This document shows positions 60,066-64,000 of a stretch of DNA of 64,000 bases, piece by piece (position 1 is the first letter of the stretch; each line of letters opens with the position of its first letter). The translations under genes and the position numbers were made by a program. The notes beneath the pieces were generated by a model. It was not told where the DNA came from. It searched no databases and worked only from the letters and a program-made list of their open reading frames with translations. The stretch is from Thermococcus camini (GTDB lineage Archaea; Methanobacteriota_B; Thermococci; Thermococcales; Thermococcaceae). Location of the stretch: contig NZ_LR881183.1 of NCBI RefSeq assembly GCF_904067545.1, positions 342,277 through 406,276 on the forward strand. Direction: 5' to 3'.

Positions 60066-60160
60066 GCTTCATCTATGGGCTCTTTCCCTGTGCTCCAGTC
60101 TGAGAACCCCTCACGAGATCGTTCTTCCAGTCCACAGCATAAATGGCATCTCGAAAGCTT

Positions 60161-60191
60161 TTTAAATGCATAACTATCCTAAGTACTTAGG
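60161..60191 (+). promoter_or_regulatory. TATA box and 14-bp perfect palindrome at the ATPase C start
   Basis: TTTAAAT (60161-60167) is followed by the perfect palindrome CCTAAGTACTTAGG (60178-60191). Its centre lies 20-21 bp from the TATA centre. The core AAGTACTT is identical to the core of the ATPase A palindrome, and the right arm overlaps the GGTGG ribosome site. Confidence 0.75.
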
Positions 60192-60199
60192 TGGGTTAT

Positions 60200-61333
60200 G
60201 TGAAGAGTCGTGAAATACCGTTCTTCACACCCAGACCGAGGGATGATGAACTGTTTGGAAGGGAATACGAACTTAGAAGACTCCTGTCGTATATTCATGA
60301 TGGAGTATGGGTTGCTGTTTTGGGCCCGAGGATGGTTGGCAAAACGAGTCTCGCCAAGTCGGCTATTAAAAGGTATGCCCATAGCACAAACTCGATGGGG
60401 ATTTACATAAACGTCGCCAGCTGTGGCAGTTTTGGGGAGTTTTCCCGAAAGGTTGTAGGGAGCATTACAAACGCCATGAGGACGCTAAAATCCCGTAGAA
60501 AAGTTAGGAGTTTGGGTGTAAGCGTGTATCTCTCTGATCCGGGAAGCTTAATAAAGGCAGGATTTCAATTTAATCTGGAATTTGAAGGTGGCAGAAGCGC
60601 CGTGGGGAACTTCGTGTCGGCCATGAACGCCCTACCCCCGAATACCGTTGTAGTGTTTGATGAGATACAGGAGGTTAGGAACAGGAAGGATCTGCTCCTG
60701 AAAAGCTTATGGGAAATCTACAACGAGAGATCTGACTTAAGGATAGTCTTCACGGGTTCTTATTCGGGTGTTCTTAAGGCCCTATTCACCGCCGGCGAGA
60801 GGGAGGCCATGTTCGGAAGACCCCCTGAGCAGTTGATTCTTACTCCCTGGTCCACCAAAACCGCCGAGGAATACCTTCTGAATGGATTTGAGAGATGCGG
60901 AATTGACTACGGGTATTCGGAGATTGCGGATGCGATACTGACACTAGGTACCCTCCCCGGATGGCTCACCTTGTACGGCTACAAACGATGCAAGGGGGAA
61001 CCCCATGAGAGGGCAAAGCATCTCGTAATAACCGAAGCGATTCTCAAGGCAAAACGAGAACTTCTTAACTATGTTTCCACAAGAACAGAACCTCACAAGA
61101 CAATATCACTCCTCAAGGCTCTTTCAGAGGGTTCAAAGAGATGGAACGAATTGAAAATCATTAGCGGGCTCTCTGAACCAGCTCTATCCGAAATTCTACA
61201 ACAGCTCGTAGGGGAGCTGGGGGTGGTAAAGAAGAACGAACTGAACCGCGCAAACGTGACCTACGAGTTCATCAACGAAATATACAGAGAGGCAGCCAAG
61301 TATCTGAGTGTCGCGGAAATTAAGAAGGAATGA
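60200..61333 (+). CDS. Archaeal ATPase of the COG1672 / PF01637 family (ATPase C)
   Basis: A 377-residue paralogue of ATPase A: LFGREYELRRLLSYI, Walker A VLGPRMVGKTSLAKSA, Walker B VVVFDEIQEV, the sensor VFTGSYSGVLKALF, MFGRPPEQLILTPW and ILTLGTLPGWLTLYGYKR all have direct equivalents there. A C-terminal winged helix (ISGLSEPALSEILQQLVGELGVVKK) ends the protein. GTG 60200 has GGTGG five bases upstream; GTG 60191 at the palindrome end is the alternative. Role unknown. Confidence 0.88.
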   Translation: MKSREIPFFTPRPRDDELFGREYELRRLLSYIHDGVWVAVLGPRMVGKTSLAKSAIKRYAHSTNSMGIYINVASCGSFGEFSRKVVGSITNAMRTLKSRRKVRSLGVSVYLSDPGSLIKAGFQFNLEFEGGRSAVGNFVSAMNALPPNTVVVFDEIQEVRNRKDLLLKSLWEIYNERSDLRIVFTGSYSGVLKALFTAGEREAMFGRPPEQLILTPWSTKTAEEYLLNGFERCGIDYGYSEIADAILTLGTLPGWLTLYGYKRCKGEPHERAKHLVITEAILKAKRELLNYVSTRTEPHKTISLLKALSEGSKRWNELKIISGLSEPALSEILQQLVGELGVVKKNELNRANVTYEFINEIYREAAKYLSVAEIKKE

Positions 61334-61344
61334 AACCTACAGCC

Positions 61345-62247
61345 TCAAATCACCGCCGGAACGCCCGGAATCCTTGGGAATGGCTGCACCTCGGCTATGT
61401 GCTTTGCCCCGACCATGTAGCGGACCAGCCTCTCTACGCCGATTCCCGCTCCCGCGCTCGGCCTTAACAGGCCAGCCTTGGCCACCTCCAGATACGGTCT
61501 GAAGGCTTCGAGGCTTATCCCAGCTTTCTTCATCTTACTGGCTATCACTTCATACTCCCATTCCCTCTCGCCGCCGCTTGAGACTTCTCCATAGCCCTCC
61601 GGCAGGTAGAGGTCGTAGTTTCTGAAGTGGCCCGGCCTTTCTGGATCCTCCCTGTCGTAGAACTCCCTTTCGATGTCGGTCACCCAGAAGGGCTCGTCCA
61701 TGACTTTGCTGGCCTCGTCCTCGTCCCCGAACTCCTCCTTTATCTCCTCCAGCGTGAAGCGCTTGAACGGCGGTTTAACCTTCGGAACTTCCCTCTCAGG
61801 ACCCCAGCTTCTCGCCTCCCTGAAGAGGCCGCTGATGAGTCCCTCGATGAGGCCCATCACGTCGTCCATACTGGTGTAGGCTACCTCGAAGTCGAGCTGG
61901 GTGAACTCGTAGGCGTGCCTTCCGTCGTCGGCTGAGCGACCTTCGAGCCTTATGTTCGGCGAGAGGATGAAGAGCCTGTCTATTCCCATCGCCACCGCCA
62001 TCTGCTTGTGGAGTATCATGCTGTGGGTCAGCCTCAGTCTGGAACCGTAGACCTCGACCTCAGGGGGCTTGAGAGCCTCTTCCGCCGCTGGATCCGGCCA
62101 GAGCGGGTCTGTGATGGAGCTGAGCATGACCGGTAGCATCCACTTGAAGCCCTTCGCCACCATGTATCTTGTCATATAGTCAATAACTCTCGTCTGTATT
62201 TCCATAACTGGTTCAATTTTTCTGGTTACAATTTGGAGAGTGTTCAT
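61345..62247 (-). CDS. asnA: Archaeal asparagine synthetase A (AsnRS-related)
   Basis: A 300-residue class II aminoacyl-tRNA-synthetase-like enzyme without the N-terminal anticodon-binding domain. In Pyrococcus such a protein was shown to make asparagine from aspartate and ammonia with ATP. Class II motifs are visible: motif 2 around FILSPNIRLEGRSADDGRHAYEFTQLDFEVAY and motif 3 GAGIGVERLVRYMVG. The ATG follows GGTGATATAT, leaving a 190-base regulatory region to the divergent gene. Confidence 0.88.
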   Translation of the reverse strand: MNTLQIVTRKIEPVMEIQTRVIDYMTRYMVAKGFKWMLPVMLSSITDPLWPDPAAEEALKPPEVEVYGSRLRLTHSMILHKQMAVAMGIDRLFILSPNIRLEGRSADDGRHAYEFTQLDFEVAYTSMDDVMGLIEGLISGLFREARSWGPEREVPKVKPPFKRFTLEEIKEEFGDEDEASKVMDEPFWVTDIEREFYDREDPERPGHFRNYDLYLPEGYGEVSSGGEREWEYEVIASKMKKAGISLEAFRPYLEVAKAGLLRPSAGAGIGVERLVRYMVGAKHIAEVQPFPRIPGVPAVI

Positions 62248-62322
62248 ATATATCACCTGATTTTTGTCACCGGTTTTCTCCTTTATGGCCTTTATGCAAA
62301 AACTTTTGGATTTTGGGCAAAA

Positions 62323-62417
62323 TATGACATTAAACTATGGCTATTTTTGAACAATTGACAATATCTTGGCCGTTAATTGACATTTATCAACGACCGCTGG
62401 CGATAGCGTTATAACGC
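62323..62417. promoter_or_regulatory. Regulatory region between asnA and a divergent ATPase gene
   Basis: This gap of nearly 200 bases is long for the window. It holds ATTGACA at 62354-62360 and again at 62376-62382 (22 bp apart, about two helical turns), a related TATGACA at 62323-62329, and the palindrome GCGTTATAACGC (62406-62417) containing the TATA element of the rightward gene. The repeated element may bind a regulator of amino-acid metabolism; which one is unknown. Confidence 0.4.
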
Positions 62418-62446
62418 CCGGTGAGAACCCTATACGGTGGTAAAGC

Positions 62447-63028
62447 ATGGGAGTGTACATATTCACGCCTGAAGACCTTGTCCGCTACGGCTCCGCAACC
62501 GAGGAGGAGCTTGAGGTTTTGAAGAACGCGATTCTCTCCAAGAAGGACATCCTCGTGGTCGGATCGAGCCGCTCCGGAAAGACCAAGCTCGTCGAGGCCC
62601 TGATGCATTATATCCCCGATAACTGGAAGGTCGCTGTTATAACCGCTTACGGCGAGTTCAAGCCCTTCAAGCCGAATATAGTTGTCATAGACACCCAGTT
62701 CGACAGCCAGCCCCTGGAAAGGCGCACCTCGGACGTTATATCGAGGATAAAGGCCCTGGACCCGGATTACGTTGTTATCGACACCATCCACACTATCGAT
62801 GTTTCGAGGGTCTTCCGGGAGCTAATAGATGACTACGCGTTTATAGTGACATCCCTTGCCCTTACCAGTGACATAAAGGACGAAGTCAGGCACTGGCTCA
62901 GGATAAGCGGCGAGACCTTCGACAAGTTTGACATCGTCGTGGAACTCAGGAGGGACTTCAGGACAGGCAGGAAGAGTATAAACAGGATATACGAGGTAAA
63001 GAACGGGGAGCTAAGGCTGGTCATTTAG
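62447..63028 (+). CDS. Small P-loop ATPase related to type II/IV secretion ATPases
   Basis: A 193-residue protein consisting of little more than an ATPase core: Walker A ILVVGSSRSGKTKLVEALMHYI, Walker B-like DYVVIDTIHTIDVSRVFREL, and FIVTSLALTSDIKDEVRHWL as a sensor region. The order resembles the C-terminal half of VirB11/GspE or CpaF ATPases without their N-terminal domain. It is separate from any pilus operon here. The start follows GGTGGTAAAGC. Confidence 0.72.
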   Translation: MGVYIFTPEDLVRYGSATEEELEVLKNAILSKKDILVVGSSRSGKTKLVEALMHYIPDNWKVAVITAYGEFKPFKPNIVVIDTQFDSQPLERRTSDVISRIKALDPDYVVIDTIHTIDVSRVFRELIDDYAFIVTSLALTSDIKDEVRHWLRISGETFDKFDIVVELRRDFRTGRKSINRIYEVKNGELRLVI

Positions 63029-63801
63029 TCCTTTAGCTTCTTTTTCAGGTCTTTCCACTCATCTTTGACTTCATTTATGATCCTCATCTGTCCTTCCTTT
63101 GTTAGATAGCCCTTTCTCCATGAAACGTACAGGACAATGTTGAACGCAGCTGTGACTATCAACGCGATTAATAGGGAGCTTACCGCAACGCCCGCTATGG
63201 TGTGCTGGGTTCTCCTGAACATCCCGAGGATAACGTAGTCTCCCGGCGTCATGTGCCTCATGGGAAGTGTAACCCTCTCAGTGCCCTCCGCGGGAATAAT
63301 GGAGAGCATATGGTTCCACGTTACGGAATAAACCTTAACGTGAGTACCATTTTCGGCACAGTCGGGAACGGTTAGGTCCCTCTCGAACCACACACAGCTC
63401 CCGTCTGGGTTCACAACGGCCCAAACGTCCGTGTGCTCGTAAGTCTGGAAGTAGACCGTGCGGTTGTGGGGAAAGACCTTCACCACTTCTATGTCCTCTG
63501 TTGCTCCCCCGTAAACAAGGGCCCGGAAGAACCGGTAGAGCCTGTCTATCAGCCAGTTGCCGAAGTATTCGTCCTCCCAGACTATGTAGTAGTAGATGTT
63601 GCCGCTTCCATCACTCATGTAAAGCAGTTCATCCGGGGGGTCATCGGGTAGTGTGTAAACTATGGGGCCATACGTCCTGGCCTCTTCGGTCTCTCCTGGC
63701 AGGTAGCCCTCAAGTGAATAACCGCTGGTGTAGAGACCAACGCTCCAGAAGATGAAAAAGTTGAGAACAAACCATGCTGCAATCAGCTTCTTTGAGACCA
63801 T
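63025..63801 (-). CDS. Membrane protein with a large outside domain (258 aa)
   Basis: Two membrane helices bracket an outside domain of about 170 residues: the N-terminal LIAAWFVLNFFIFWSVGLYT and the C-terminal TIAGVAVSSLLIALIVTAAFNIVLYV, with a basic coiled tail inside. The outside part has several N-x-S/T sites (PHNRTVYF, CAENGTHV) and two Cys near GSCVWFERDLTVPDC. No family recognised. The ATG follows GTGGAAGGC. The last four bases overlap the convergent ATPase gene. Confidence 0.65.
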   Translation of the reverse strand: MVSKKLIAAWFVLNFFIFWSVGLYTSGYSLEGYLPGETEEARTYGPIVYTLPDDPPDELLYMSDGSGNIYYYIVWEDEYFGNWLIDRLYRFFRALVYGGATEDIEVVKVFPHNRTVYFQTYEHTDVWAVVNPDGSCVWFERDLTVPDCAENGTHVKVYSVTWNHMLSIIPAEGTERVTLPMRHMTPGDYVILGMFRRTQHTIAGVAVSSLLIALIVTAAFNIVLYVSWRKGYLTKEGQMRIINEVKDEWKDLKKKLKD

Positions 63802-63829
63802 GCCTTCCACTAAAAGATAAAAAGAAACA

Positions 63830-64000
63830 TCATGCTTTAAGCTTTTCTATGACCTCGCGGAGGTTGGCGAGCATCTCTTCGATGTCATCAAAGGTCATGT
63901 ACCCCATGTTCCCAATCCTGAAGGTCTTCTCCGCCACGCTTCCGTAACCTTTGGCCAGCTCGAAGCCGCGCTCGCGCATCGTGTTGTAAACGTCGACGCC
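63830..64000 (-). CDS. Class V aminotransferase, C-terminal fragment
   Basis: The last 56 codons of a gene that continues beyond the right edge: VDVYNTMRERGFELAKGYGSVAEKTF, then RIGNMGYMTFDDIEEMLANLREVIEKL. The GNMGY turn and the following helix are typical for the small domain of pyridoxal-phosphate class V enzymes (alanine-glyoxylate or phosphoserine type). The active-site Lys is outside the window, so the substrate is not decided. Confidence 0.75.
   Translation of the reverse strand, partial: GVDVYNTMRERGFELAKGYGSVAEKTFRIGNMGYMTFDDIEEMLANLREVIEKLKA

Overview
The window is a stretch of a Thermococcus-like euryarchaeal chromosome (order Thermococcales). The support comes from gene content: sulfhydrogenase genes, an indolepyruvate:ferredoxin oxidoreductase subunit, the proteasome-exosome gene string, a doubly intein-split MCM next to a GINS gene, CGP-CTERM surface proteins, COG1672-type ATPases and PIN-toxin modules. 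The expression signals agree: GGTGAT-type ribosome binding sites about 4 bases before the start (often before TTG or GTG) and TTTAAA/TTATAA TATA boxes. No rRNA, tRNA, CRISPR array or classical insertion sequence was seen.

Layout. 1-9.8 kb: mixed housekeeping genes, including a PadR-controlled MFS exporter, nicotinamidase, an AI-2E family permease, IorA and a MazG-like enzyme. 9.8-20.4 kb: an AT-richer minus-strand island. A 1289-residue secreted metallopeptidase-like protein is followed by seven small membrane-anchored proteins, five ending in a CGP-CTERM sorting signal. Between them lie a truncated second protease and several short remnants of the protease C-terminus. This is the most unusual part of the window. 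20.4-26.5 kb: HIT protein, then proteasome alpha, SBDS, Rrp4, Rrp41, Rrp42 (a conserved archaeal superoperon), SepF and ZPR1. 26.5-34.1 kb: ASCH protein, homoserine dehydrogenase, a four-CBS protein, the complete Na+-pumping methylmalonyl-CoA decarboxylase operon and aIF2-beta. 34.1-42.5 kb: MCM with two inteins, Gins23, a phosphodiesterase and RtcA.

42.5-46.6 kb is a disturbed accessory patch: VapBC, a membrane-protein gene cut by it, an ATPase with a palindromic promoter, a membrane-protein gene with an in-frame amber codon, a UPF0175/DUF3368 toxin-antitoxin pair and a frameshifted nucleotidyltransferase. 46.6-49.1 kb holds a TatD hydrolase, a small beta-barrel protein and two DUF257 paralogues. 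49.2-58.3 kb holds two divergent redox operons, a four-subunit sulfhydrogenase and a fused NuoE-NuoF plus NuoG/GltD-like pair, around a strong SurR-type double site. 58.4-61.3 kb carries two more COG1672 ATPases with promoter inverted repeats and a small gene split by a possible -1 frameshift. The end holds archaeal asparagine synthetase A, a small P-loop ATPase, a membrane protein and part of a class V aminotransferase.

Main candidate for a new system: the protease array resembles the layout of bacterial polymorphic toxin loci, with one full-length effector followed by repeated 'effector tail plus small partner gene' cassettes. Here the effector looks like a secreted metallopeptidase and the partners look anchored on the outer face of the membrane. 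Second candidate: three ATPase genes share an inverted repeat centred about 21 bp downstream of the TATA box.
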